A stretch of 64,000 nucleotides of DNA, taken from assembly GCF_003491345.1 (NCBI RefSeq), contig NZ_CP025513.1:1105501-1169500 (forward strand). Reading direction: 5' to 3'. The stretch is from Neorhizobium sp. SOG26. Lineage in GTDB: Bacteria; Pseudomonadota; Alphaproteobacteria; Rhizobiales; Rhizobiaceae. The position numbers were made by a program, and so were the translations under genes. Within the stretch, counting starts at the first letter, position 1; every line of letters starts with the position of its first letter. Under the pieces are notes generated by a model that did no database searches, was not told where the DNA came from, and worked only from the letters and a program-made list of their open reading frames with translations. Shown here piece after piece: positions 42,502 to 50,744 of this stretch.

Positions 42502-43361
42502 CACATGATCCCCATTTCGGCGCGCAACTGGTCGAAGATCGCCTGCGGCACCGGCTCGAGGCCTGCGGTCGGCCTGTCATAGCGCGGTCCTGCTGCGAGC
42601 AATGCTTTGGTATAGGCGTGCTTTGGTGTCGCCAGGACTTGCGCGGTGGGTCCCGCCTCGATCACCTTTCCAGCGTAAAGCAGCGTGACCGTATCGCAGA
42701 TCTGCGCAACAACACCGAGATCGTGGGTCACGAAGATCATGCCCGTGCCGTGGGTTTTTTGCATGCCGCGGATCAGTCGCAGAATCTGTTTCTGCACCGT
42801 GACATCGAGTGCTGTCGTCGGCTCGTCCGCCACAACCAGTTTCGGCTCAAGTGCGAAGGCGGCCGCGATGAGGACGCGCTGGCGCATCCCGCCCGACAGT
42901 TCGTGCGGATAGGCTTTGAGCACGCGCTCCGGATCTCGAATATGCACCTCTTCGAGCAGCTTCAGCGCCTTGTCGTGCGCCGCCTGGCGGGACAAGCCGC
43001 GCCGCATCCGCAGCCCATCCGTCAGTTGGGACTCGACCCGGCGGCCGGGGTTGAGTGCAGTCTGCGGGTCCTGAGGGATCAGAGAGATCTCGCTTCCCAT
43101 GATGTCGCTCAACTGCTTTGGCTTCAGTGTGAGGAGGTCTTGCCCCTCGAAGCGGATGGCGCCGCCCGTCACCCGCACCGTGCGCGGCAAGATGCCAAGG
43201 AGCGCCTTGGCGATGGTTGATTTGCCGGCGCCACTTTCGCCAACCAGACCGCGAACCTCGCCACGTTCCAGCCTCAGCGACACATCACGCAGGATCGGGG
43301 CACCATTCTCGCGGTCCGAGACGGCGGACAGGCCGGTGATGGAAAGAAAAGGTTCTGTCAT
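42501..43361 (-). CDS. Peptide-type ABC transporter ATP-binding protein, DppD type
   Basis: First ATPase of importer 2, 286 aa from ATG 43361, which overlaps the permease stop by 4 bp (ATGA); a longer frame to 43463 runs into the permease and is rejected. It has GESGAGKS, 'LIPQDPQTALNPGRR', LSGGMRQR and 'DEPTTALDVTVQKQ'. It lacks the Cys-rich tail seen in the fused ATPase of importer 1, so any iron-sulfur role is not expected here. Confidence 0.92.
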   Translation of the reverse strand: MTEPFLSITGLSAVSDRENGAPILRDVSLRLERGEVRGLVGESGAGKSTIAKALLGILPRTVRVTGGAIRFEGQDLLTLKPKQLSDIMGSEISLIPQDPQTALNPGRRVESQLTDGLRMRRGLSRQAAHDKALKLLEEVHIRDPERVLKAYPHELSGGMRQRVLIAAAFALEPKLVVADEPTTALDVTVQKQILRLIRGMQKTHGTGMIFVTHDLGVVAQICDTVTLLYAGKVIEAGPTAQVLATPKHAYTKALLAAGPRYDRPTAGLEPVPQAIFDQLRAEMGIM

Positions 43362-44206
43362 CGACGCATCATCGGGTCGAGTGCGCGGCGCAAGCCATCG
43401 CCGAGCTGGTTGAACGCAAGAACGGTAAGGAACAGCAGCACCAGAGGTGCCACCAGCACCCACCAGCCTTGATAGATGATCGCGCGGCCTTGAGCGATCA
43501 TGCCGCCCCAGGTGGGCGTGTCGGAGGAGACCGAAAGCCCCACGAAGGAGAGGATGGCTTCAACGATGACCGCTATGCCCATTTCGAGGCTCAACAGCGC
43601 CACAATCACCGGCGCCACATTGGGCAGGATCTCGGAGAACAATATTCGGGCTTTGGGAAAGCCGATGGTCTGCGCCGCCGTGACATAATCCATCTGTGCC
43701 TGCGCCATCGTCTCGGACCGCACGACGCGGCAAAAGCGGGTCCAGTCGATGATGACGATCGCTGCGATGACCGAATGCACCCCGGACCCGAGCACCGCGA
43801 CAAGCAGGATCGACAAGAGCACCGGCGGAAACGCCATCCAGATGTCGACGAGGCGCGAGATCACCACATCCACCCAGCCGCGATACCAGCCGGCCAGCAG
43901 GCCAAGCATCGTGCCGAGCAGTGCCGCAAGACCCGCGGCGACGAAAGCGACGATCAGCGCGGTCCGGCTGCCGTGGATGAGACGTGAGAGAACGTCGCGC
44001 CCGAGATCGTCCGTGCCCAGCCAATAGCCGGGTTCCGTCCCTTCGTAACCAGTTGGAGGCAGGGTGCCGAGCATCAGGTCCTGTTCCAGCGGATCCTTTG
44101 GTGCCAGCCATGGGGCGAAGACGGCGGCAATGAGCAGCAGCAGGATGAAACCTCCTGCCAGGACGACCTTCGGCTCCGAAAGAGCGGCCTTGAGCGACTT
44201 ACGCAT
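43358..44206 (-). CDS. Peptide-type ABC transporter permease, DppC type
   Basis: Inner-membrane subunit of importer 2, 282 aa, with 'FAPWLAPKDPLEQD', 'LGTDDLGRDVLSRLIHGSRT' and the EAA loop 'AAQTIGFPKARILFSEILPN'. The ATG at 44206 overlaps the DppB-type stop by 8 bp; a longer frame to 44278 lies inside that gene. It matches the DppC-type protein of importer 1 in layout but is well diverged. Confidence 0.93.
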   Translation of the reverse strand: MRKSLKAALSEPKVVLAGGFILLLLIAAVFAPWLAPKDPLEQDLMLGTLPPTGYEGTEPGYWLGTDDLGRDVLSRLIHGSRTALIVAFVAAGLAALLGTMLGLLAGWYRGWVDVVISRLVDIWMAFPPVLLSILLVAVLGSGVHSVIAAIVIIDWTRFCRVVRSETMAQAQMDYVTAAQTIGFPKARILFSEILPNVAPVIVALLSLEMGIAVIVEAILSFVGLSVSSDTPTWGGMIAQGRAIIYQGWWVLVAPLVLLFLTVLAFNQLGDGLRRALDPMMRR

Positions 44207-45212
44207 GACGAAGCCTCGGATTGAAGGCTGCCACAAGCAGGTCAACGCCAAGATTGATAAGGATGAACAATGCGCCAAAAACCAGGACGAGCCCCTGGAT
44301 CAGCGGCAGGTCGCGGTTGATGACGGCGTCGATCGCCATGTTGCCGATACCCGGATAAGCAAAGATGCGCTCAACGATGACGGTGCCACCAATCAGGAAG
44401 GTGAATTGCACGCCGGTGAGGGCAACGGTTGGGCCGATCGCATTGCGCAAGGCTTCCTGCATGATGAGGCGCAGGTTCGACTTTCCCTTGAGCTTGGCGA
44501 GCAGGATGTAATCCTGAACCATCGCCTCCAACAGCGCTTCCTTGAGCACCCGGGCGATGATGGCGGCGAGCGGCAGGCCCAGCGCAAGCACTGGCATGAT
44601 CATGTGCGAGGAAATGTCGACAATGGCCGAAAGGCGCAGCGTCAGCAGGCTTTCGATAAGATAGAAATAGGTGAAGAAGTCGTTCTGCACCGACGGATCA
44701 ACCCGACCGGATAGTGGGAAGACGGGGAAGAAGACACCGAAGACCGAGATAAGCGCCAGCGCCCAGACGAAATCCGGCACGGCTAGGATCGTGCCGTTCA
44801 CTGTGTCGAGGACAGGCTCAAGAAAGGTCCGGCGGACAAGCGTGCCGATTATGGCGATTGCACCACCGAGCAGCACTGCGAAAACGAGCGCTGCAACCGC
44901 AAGTTCGAGCGTTGCCGGCAGCCGTTCAGCGAGAAGCTCCAGCACGTTGCGGCGCAGCGAGATGGATGTGCCGAAGTCGCCTAAAAGGATCGCCTTCAGC
45001 CAGATCCAGAATTGCGACAGGATCGAGCCATCAAGCCCGTAGTTTGCGCGCATCTGGGCAATCTGCTCGGGCGTCGAGCCGGGCGAGATCATCATGGCAA
45101 TCGGATCGCCCGGCACAACGCGGAGCAGCACAAAGACGACAACGGCAACGCCGAAGAGCGTGACGGCCGCCAGTGCGATCCTGTTGAGGGCTGAGAGTAA
45201 AATCAGGGGCAT
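44199..45212 (-). CDS. Peptide-type ABC transporter permease, DppB type
   Basis: Inner-membrane subunit of importer 2, 337 aa from ATG 45212 with GAGG upstream. Six hydrophobic segments, 'RVVPGDPIAMMISPGSTPEQ' near the N-terminus and the EAA loop 'LAKLKGKSNLRLIMQEALRN' identify it. It follows the SBP gene after a 108-bp gap that holds a hairpin. Confidence 0.92.
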   Translation of the reverse strand: MPLILLSALNRIALAAVTLFGVAVVVFVLLRVVPGDPIAMMISPGSTPEQIAQMRANYGLDGSILSQFWIWLKAILLGDFGTSISLRRNVLELLAERLPATLELAVAALVFAVLLGGAIAIIGTLVRRTFLEPVLDTVNGTILAVPDFVWALALISVFGVFFPVFPLSGRVDPSVQNDFFTYFYLIESLLTLRLSAIVDISSHMIMPVLALGLPLAAIIARVLKEALLEAMVQDYILLAKLKGKSNLRLIMQEALRNAIGPTVALTGVQFTFLIGGTVIVERIFAYPGIGNMAIDAVINRDLPLIQGLVLVFGALFILINLGVDLLVAAFNPRLRHA

Positions 45213-45288
45213 GAAACAAGGCCTCACGCGCGGAAGCCGAGGCTATCCGAGCGGTTTGCGGCGAGCAAGCGAAGAAAGATGTAGGAGA

Positions 45289-45310
45289 GGCGGGCGTACA
45301 GGCACCCGCC
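45289..45310 (-). other. Intercistronic hairpin after the importer-2 SBP gene
   Basis: GGCGGG and CCCGCC arms with a 10-nt loop begin 11 bp after the SBP stop. No T-run follows on the minus strand. It parallels the hairpins after urtA and after the first peptide-type SBP gene and probably protects the SBP message. Confidence 0.5.
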
Positions 45311-45320
45311 CCTTCGTATT

Positions 45321-46856
45321 TCAGGCCTTGGCGACCAGGGTCGGCTGGAGCGCGCCGGAGACGTTCGGCGTCACCTTCAACGAAGACTTGTAGACGATCG
45401 GCTGGGCATATTGCAGTAACGGGATCACGTATCCCTGTTCGGCGATATATTTGCAGACGGCCTTCCAGCCGGCGATACGCTTTTCCTCGTCCTTCTCACC
45501 CCAGAGCGGGCCGATCATGTCATCGAGGTCCTGGGTGTTCCAGACCGAGTGTGGTGATGGGCCGAACATTGCGAAGCCGGTCGATGTCGTTGGGTCGCCG
45601 ATTGCGTTACCCCAGTTGTAGAACGCGGCCGGCGCAAGCTGGTCAGCCGCGCGCAGTTCGTAGTGCTTGGCGATCTCGTAGACTTCGATCTCTGCCTCGA
45701 TCCCGACCTTGCGCCACATGCCGACGATAGCCTGGACCATTTCGTAGTCCTTCGGCTTGAGGCCGCGCGTCGTCTGGATCTTGAACTTTGCGGGCTTGTC
45801 GGTGGAGTAGCCGGACTCAGCGAGCAGTTTCTTCGCGAGTTCCGGATCATACGGCACCTTGATCGACGGATCGTAGGCCGAATATTCCGGGGCTTCCAGC
45901 GTATCGAGCGGCACGCCATAGCCGCGCAGCAGGCGCTTGACGATGGCTTCCTTGTCAATTGCGTGGCAGGCGGCAAGACGCACGTTCTTGTCGTTCATCA
46001 CGTCGATATTATTCAGGAAGATCATGCCGATATCGGAGATCGGTGTCGCTACGCCGGCCAAGCCATCCTTCTGCTTCAGGCGGTCGAACTCCTCATAAGG
46101 GACTTCCAGCGTGATGTCGGACGAGCCGGATTCGATCTCGGCAACGCGGCTGGTGCCGTCCGGCACGAACTTGAAGATGACCGTTTCGAATGCAGGCTTG
46201 CCGCCCCAGTAGTTCGGGTTGGCCTTCAGGCGCAGGAAGGCGTTGCCCTCATAGGCATCCACTATGTACGGGCCCGTTCCGATTGGCTTCTTTTCGAAGC
46301 CGTCGGCGCCTGCCTTCTCGTAGTAGGCCTTGGGCAGGATATAGCCGGTGAGGAATGCCATCCACATGAAGTAGGTTGGCTCGAAACGCAGCACATCGCC
46401 GGTGATCTTGTTGCCTTCGATCTTGTAGTTGCCGACGGTGGACCAGATGAACTGGATCGGATTGCCGGTCTTTTCGTCGGCAGCGCGTTCAAGCGACCAG
46501 ACAACATCTTCCGGCGCGAACGGGCTGCCGTCGTGCCAGGTCACACCCTCGCGAACATCCATCCAAACCTTCGTCTTGTCCTCGTTCCAGCCCCAGCCGG
46601 TCAGTAGACCCGGCGCGAACTTCAGGTCCGGGTCCTGGCCAATGTACTGGTCGAACACCGAGCGATAGATCGCCTGGATCGTCGGATTCACCGCCGAAGG
46701 ACCGACGGTTGGGTCGAAGGACGGTAGGTTGACGTTGAAGGCGATGGTGAGCGTGTCGGATTGGGCGGCTTGCACCGGCATACGCCCGGCGAGAACGCCG
46801 GTTATGAACGCAGCAGCACCCAGACCCAACGACTGGCGGCGGGTAATATTGGTCAT
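45321..46856 (-). CDS. ABC transporter substrate-binding protein, family 5 (importer 2)
   Basis: Periplasmic receptor, 511 aa. The N-terminus carries a twin-arginine motif (TRRQSLGLG) and a likely cleavage after 'MPVQA'. Family-5 text includes 'LPSFDPTVGPSAVNPTIQAI', 'VREGVTWHDGSPFAPEDVVW' and 'VRLAACHAIDKEAIVKRLLR'. It has the same length as the importer-1 SBP. First gene of a five-gene operon (SBP, B, C, D, F). A 16-bp motif shared with importer 1 lies 73 bp upstream of its ATG. Confidence 0.93.
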   Translation of the reverse strand: MTNITRRQSLGLGAAAFITGVLAGRMPVQAAQSDTLTIAFNVNLPSFDPTVGPSAVNPTIQAIYRSVFDQYIGQDPDLKFAPGLLTGWGWNEDKTKVWMDVREGVTWHDGSPFAPEDVVWSLERAADEKTGNPIQFIWSTVGNYKIEGNKITGDVLRFEPTYFMWMAFLTGYILPKAYYEKAGADGFEKKPIGTGPYIVDAYEGNAFLRLKANPNYWGGKPAFETVIFKFVPDGTSRVAEIESGSSDITLEVPYEEFDRLKQKDGLAGVATPISDIGMIFLNNIDVMNDKNVRLAACHAIDKEAIVKRLLRGYGVPLDTLEAPEYSAYDPSIKVPYDPELAKKLLAESGYSTDKPAKFKIQTTRGLKPKDYEMVQAIVGMWRKVGIEAEIEVYEIAKHYELRAADQLAPAAFYNWGNAIGDPTTSTGFAMFGPSPHSVWNTQDLDDMIGPLWGEKDEEKRIAGWKAVCKYIAEQGYVIPLLQYAQPIVYKSSLKVTPNVSGALQPTLVAKA

Positions 46857-46929
46857 CGTGAACTCCGTCGTTCCCCTTGTTCAGCGGCAGTTCAGGCTCC
46901 CGGCCCTGCCGCTGATTTATTGATCGGAA

Positions 46930-46945
46930 TACTTTAACCCTAAAA
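46930..46945 (-). promoter_or_regulatory. Operator-like motif TTTTAGGGTTAAAGTA before importer 2
   Basis: Read on the minus strand it matches the site at 19286-19301 in 14 of 16 bases (differences at positions 8 and 11), with the same orientation to its SBP gene. Confidence 0.5.
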
Positions 46946-47089
46946 TACAGGCGGTCGCCTCGCAAGTGGATTCTCACGCATCACACAGTTTGGGGCGGCG
47001 ATATATCCTGTGGCGGCTAATTTAGGTGACGATAGCAAAAGCAACGGTTGCTCCACTGAAGTAAAGACACCAGCGCAAGCTGCATAAAC

Positions 47090-47105
47090 CTTTAGGCTTC
47101 AAACA
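47090..47105 (+). promoter_or_regulatory. Weaker copy of the shared motif before the FAD oxidoreductase
   Basis: CTTTAGGCTTCAAACA matches the 19286 site in 12 of 16 bases, keeps the TTTAGGCTT core, and lies 72 bp before the oxidoreductase ATG in the same orientation. Confidence 0.4.
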
Positions 47106-47177
47106 ATTGGCTTGCAGCGCTTGCGGCGTGATGTAGCATGTGACGCAAGGAACTCATGTCGCGCATTGGGAGCAATC

Positions 47178-48749
47178 ATGAACTACGACGCCGTCGTCAT
47201 CGGAGCAGGCCACAACGGGTTGGCGGCTGCGATCGAACTTGCTTCCAAGGGCTGGTCCGTGGCTGTCGTCGAGGCGAATGTCGAACCGGGCGGCGCGGTT
47301 AAGACGCGTGAGCTCACCCTGCCGGGCTTTCGGCACGACCTGTGCGCCATGAACCTTTCCATGTTCGCGGGCTCCGCCTTCTTCAACAAGAACAAGGACG
47401 ATCTCATCGCGCACGGGCTGGGCCTCGTTCCCGCACCGAACTGCTTCGCAAGCGTCTTCAGGGACCAGACCTGGCTCGGCGTCAGCACCAATCTCGAAGA
47501 TACGGCCGCACGCATCGCTGCACTCTCTGAGAAGGATGCTGCGGCCTGGCGGACGATGCTTGCTGAATTTGGCGCCGATGCACCGCATATCTTCGGGCTT
47601 CTCGGTTCGCCCATGCCGTCGCTTGCCTCGGCGAAGGTTGCCTGGAAGGCCTGGAGGAGCCGCGGCACGCGCTGGCTCTATGACACGCTGAGACTGCTTG
47701 TCGGCTCGCCTCGCGACTTTCTCGACTCCCGGTTCGAAAATCCCAAGGTCAAGGCAATGATGGCAGCCTGGGGTCTTCATCTCGATTTTTCACCGGATGT
47801 CGCGGGCGGCGCGCTCTTCCCTTATCTCGAATCCATGGCGAACCAGGCATTCGGCATGGTAATCGGGCAAAACGGAGCCGATACGATCGTTAAGTCGATG
47901 GTGTCGCTCTTCAAGGCAAAAGGCGGGGAGCTGATCCTCGGAGCCGCTGTCGATCGGGTTATCACCGAGGGCGGCAAAGCCACGGGTGTCAGGCTCGCTG
48001 ATGGGAGGACATTATCGGCGCGCAAGGCAGTAATCGCCAACGCGCATCCGCAACTGGTGTTCGGCAAGCTGCTTCCCGCTGACCCTGCGCGAGCCGAATT
48101 CGACGCGCGGCTTTCCAAGTACCGTGCCGGTCCAGGCACGATGATGATCCATCTGGCGCTGGACAGCCTGCCAGATTGGACGGCAGGCGAGGAGTTGAAG
48201 ACGTTCGCTTATGTCCACCTGGCGCCGGACCTAGAGATGATGAGCCGCGTCTATACGGAAGCACTGGGTGGCTTGCTGCCGGTTGAGCCGGCGCTGGTTG
48301 TGGGGCAGCCAACCGCGGTGGACCCCGGCCGTGCGCCTGACGGCAAGCATGTTCTCTGGGTGCAGGTACGCGTCCTTCCGGCGGAGATCCGGGGCGACGC
48401 TGCGGGCGAAGTCACCAGCGCCGACTGGGATCAGGTCAAGGATTCCTATGCCGATCGCGTCATGAACATCCTGGAAGGTTATGCGCCGGGAATCGGCGGC
48501 AAGGTGCTCAGCCGCTCGGTCTTCTCGCCGATCGATCTGGAGCGCGAGAACCCTAACCTCATCGGCGGCGACAACCTCGCTGGCTCCCATCACCTGGACC
48601 AGAACTTCCTGTTCCGACCGGTGCCTGGTTACTCCCGCTACAAGACGCCGGTCCCGTCGCTCTATCTGTGCGGCGCCTCCACCTGGCCCGGTGCCGGAAC
48701 CGGTGCGGGTTCGGGCTTCATGCTGGCACAGATGCTGGGCGGCAAATAG
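47178..48749 (+). CDS. FAD-dependent oxidoreductase, phytoene desaturase-like
   Basis: A 523-aa amine-oxidase-superfamily flavoprotein. The N-terminal dinucleotide fold 'DAVVIGAGHNGLAAA' is followed by 'VVEANVEPGGAVKT', and the C-terminal FAD motif is 'STWPGAGTGAGSGFMLA'. The closest recognisable relatives are NAD(P)/FAD oxidoreductases of the PYROXD2/CrtI-like group, not true bacterial CrtI, so a carotenoid role is not claimed. ATG 47178 has a GGGAG site. It is divergent from the importer-2 SBP and probably oxidises the imported compound or a product of it. Confidence 0.82.
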   Translation: MNYDAVVIGAGHNGLAAAIELASKGWSVAVVEANVEPGGAVKTRELTLPGFRHDLCAMNLSMFAGSAFFNKNKDDLIAHGLGLVPAPNCFASVFRDQTWLGVSTNLEDTAARIAALSEKDAAAWRTMLAEFGADAPHIFGLLGSPMPSLASAKVAWKAWRSRGTRWLYDTLRLLVGSPRDFLDSRFENPKVKAMMAAWGLHLDFSPDVAGGALFPYLESMANQAFGMVIGQNGADTIVKSMVSLFKAKGGELILGAAVDRVITEGGKATGVRLADGRTLSARKAVIANAHPQLVFGKLLPADPARAEFDARLSKYRAGPGTMMIHLALDSLPDWTAGEELKTFAYVHLAPDLEMMSRVYTEALGGLLPVEPALVVGQPTAVDPGRAPDGKHVLWVQVRVLPAEIRGDAAGEVTSADWDQVKDSYADRVMNILEGYAPGIGGKVLSRSVFSPIDLERENPNLIGGDNLAGSHHLDQNFLFRPVPGYSRYKTPVPSLYLCGASTWPGAGTGAGSGFMLAQMLGGK

Positions 48750-48769
48750 GGCCGCCCCTCCGAAAGCCT

Positions 48770-50143
48770 TCAAGGGTCGAGAGTGGTGACCGTCATCTGA
48801 GCCACCGTCTCTGCCACCTGGCGGGCCTGCACACGGATGTCAGGCACGGCGGTGATTTCCCAGAACTGGCCGGCCGCCAGAGCCCCAACGACAAAAATGT
48901 CGGCGCGGGACGTTCGCGCCCCGCCCGTGGCACGTGACTGGTCATCGACCTGAACGCCGAGCCCGAGGGGATCTGCCGTTATGAACTGCTGCGCCGCCAT
49001 CTCTTTGAGAAGTGGCGAATGCTTGATGCCGGCGCGTTCCATGCCTGTGCAGTTGATGAGCCAGCGGCACTGCACGTCCTCTTCAACCGGCGTGCCTCGC
49101 TTCCGGTACCTGATCACCAAGTCGCCGTCCGAAGCGCTCAGATCCTTGATGTAACCGGCCTGGATGCGCAGCGTCCCGTCTTTCACGAGCGGGTCGAACA
49201 TCGCGAAGACGTCCGGCGCAACACGATGGCGATGGATATTCCACCAGGGCAGCGCGTGGCGCAGGAAGCGGCTTCGTTCTGCCAGGGGAAGCTTCTTCCA
49301 GAGCTTCTGGGTGACCGGGCGCAACCCGTCCATGACCGAGCGCCAGTCCGACACGCTCGCCGCCTGTCGGCGAAGCTGCCGGAGAATGCCGCTGATCGAC
49401 GGCGGTAGGGCATCGACATCAACCTTCACTGCCGGAGCGGGCTGTGCGAGATGCGGAAGTGGCGCCAAGCCGCGCCGGGAGAGAACGGTGATCGGGCCGC
49501 GATGTCCATGCGTACCCAAGCTGAGCACCTGGTCGATCATCGTCAGGCCCGAACCGAGGATACAGACGTGATCCTGCCGTCCAACCCGGTTCATCCAGGA
49601 CAATCGCCACGGGTTTTCCACAATGCGAGACTTTGCTGACCCCGGCAGCGCACTTGTGTCTATCGGCAGGTCGGCGCTGCCAACACCTAGACAGAAGATG
49701 ATACTGCGGCCGGCGATCTGGTCGCCGTTGTGCAGCTGAAACGCCAGGCTTCCGTTATACTGCTCGACGCAGCCGGTCGCTTTGGCCCGGATGAAATCGA
49801 CACCGCAGCGTTCGTTGCGCTTGCGCAGAAGTGAAGCGAGGTTGTCGCGCAGATAGAGGCCGTAGTCGCTTCGTGAAGCAAAATCCCCGGTGGAGAGCGG
49901 AATATTGCGCGTCTTCAGCCACTCGGAAAAGTCGTCCGGCCGGTCTGCGAAGAGGCTCATCCGACCGGCCGGCACGTTCAGCCGATGGAGGTACAGTTCG
50001 CTGCGATAGGCGGTGCCGCGGCCGAAACCCGGATCGTCGCCGATCACGGCTACACGAGCTTCGCGCGGCAAAAGCTCCAGAAGATTGCAGGTCACTGCAA
50101 TCGCCGAAAAACCTGAACCGACAACAACGACGTCATAGATCAA
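48770..50143 (-). CDS. FAD/NAD(P)-binding protein (FAD_NAD-bd_9 type)
   Basis: A 457-aa flavoprotein with an N-terminal GxGxxA fold ('VVVVGSGFSAIAV'), 'FGRGTAYRSELYLHRLNVPAGRM' motifs typical of the HcpA/YdhS-like group, a second dinucleotide fold 'VCILGSGLTMIDQVLSLG', and 'INCTGMERAG' near the end. Probable NAD(P)H-dependent reductase or hydroxylase of unknown substrate. The best start is TTG at 50143 with GGAG six bases upstream; another TTG at 50170 has no site. It converges on the FAD oxidoreductase with a 20-bp gap. Confidence 0.78.
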   Translation of the reverse strand: MIYDVVVVGSGFSAIAVTCNLLELLPREARVAVIGDDPGFGRGTAYRSELYLHRLNVPAGRMSLFADRPDDFSEWLKTRNIPLSTGDFASRSDYGLYLRDNLASLLRKRNERCGVDFIRAKATGCVEQYNGSLAFQLHNGDQIAGRSIIFCLGVGSADLPIDTSALPGSAKSRIVENPWRLSWMNRVGRQDHVCILGSGLTMIDQVLSLGTHGHRGPITVLSRRGLAPLPHLAQPAPAVKVDVDALPPSISGILRQLRRQAASVSDWRSVMDGLRPVTQKLWKKLPLAERSRFLRHALPWWNIHRHRVAPDVFAMFDPLVKDGTLRIQAGYIKDLSASDGDLVIRYRKRGTPVEEDVQCRWLINCTGMERAGIKHSPLLKEMAAQQFITADPLGLGVQVDDQSRATGGARTSRADIFVVGALAAGQFWEITAVPDIRVQARQVAETVAQMTVTTLDP

Positions 50144-50249
50144 ATGGCACTCCTGGGTGATCGGGTCCAATCATGGGCCAATGTGCCGGGGCTTATACGC
50201 CCGGCCGCTGAGGCTTCGGCTTCTGGCTCTGGCAATCCGCAATCGGCAG

Positions 50250-50378
50250 CTACCGCGCCAGCGCCAAGCTGGACGGTTCGGATTGCGGCGGAGTCTGCTG
50301 CTTGGACGGCAGGACATAGGATGCGGCGATGGCCAGTGCCACGACTGCGGCGGATGTGGAGAGCAAGGTCGTCTTCAT
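50250..50378 (-). CDS. Small signal-anchored protein, 42 aa, unknown function
   Basis: A short frame with a very strong ribosome site (GGAGGAAG, 5 bases before the ATG). The product has a Lys at position 2, a hydrophobic segment (about residues 4-24, 'LLSTSAAVVALAIAASYVL') and a Pro/Ser/Gln-rich tail. It may be a membrane-anchored or secreted peptide. It sits 106 bp upstream of the FAD/NAD(P)-binding gene on the same strand and could share its transcript. No family recognised. Confidence 0.55.
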   Translation of the reverse strand: MKTTLLSTSAAVVALAIAASYVLPSKQQTPPQSEPSSLALAR

Positions 50379-50744
50379 CAGGCTTCCTCCGTCTTCATCG
50401 ACCGAACGCAACTGCGGCATTGAATAAGCGTTCCGCACGCGATCGAACGTGGTGATCCTCGCGACGTGCGCCAGCCGCGCCTTCTTCGTTCGCACCCACA
50501 GTTAAATGTCGATCGACGTCCTGTCCACCCGGCCGCGACGTGATACACTTTCTCAGTCGCAACCGTTACCCTTCAAGGATGTACGCGCTCGACCTCCCAG
50601 TGCGCCACATGAAATTGCGTTCGCGGCTTCATTCAAAGTTTAGTCGTCCGATGACTGGGGAGCATCAACAAGAGAATAATCTTCCTTCTCTACTTATCCG
50701 GTAGTCAATAGCCTTTCTCCCAATACGGTCGATGGGAGAAACCG
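50379..50744. promoter_or_regulatory. 366-bp region upstream of the sulfonate operon
   Basis: No credible gene. It must hold the promoters for the small protein (minus) and for the ssu-type operon (plus). I see a weak inverted repeat AGAGAA-N9-TTCTCT at 50671-50691 and the GGGAG ribosome site of the first operon gene. No recognisable sulfur-regulator box was found by eye. Confidence 0.4.

Larger units (their letters stand above)
46857..47177. promoter_or_regulatory. 321-bp divergent regulatory region (importer-2 SBP / FAD oxidoreductase)
   Basis: No gene is credible. It carries TTTTAGGGTTAAAGTA on the minus strand (46930-46945) facing the SBP gene and a weaker copy on the plus strand (47090-47105) facing the FAD oxidoreductase, each about 73 bp from its gene. 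The symmetric placement argues that one regulator controls both directions. Confidence 0.55.

Noticed and set aside
47178-48749. Assignment of the FAD oxidoreductase as the phytoene desaturase (crtI) of the carotenoid pathway
   Set aside because: Only general amine-oxidase/PYROXD2-like features are visible and it is divergent from a peptide-type importer, 8 kb from the crt genes.
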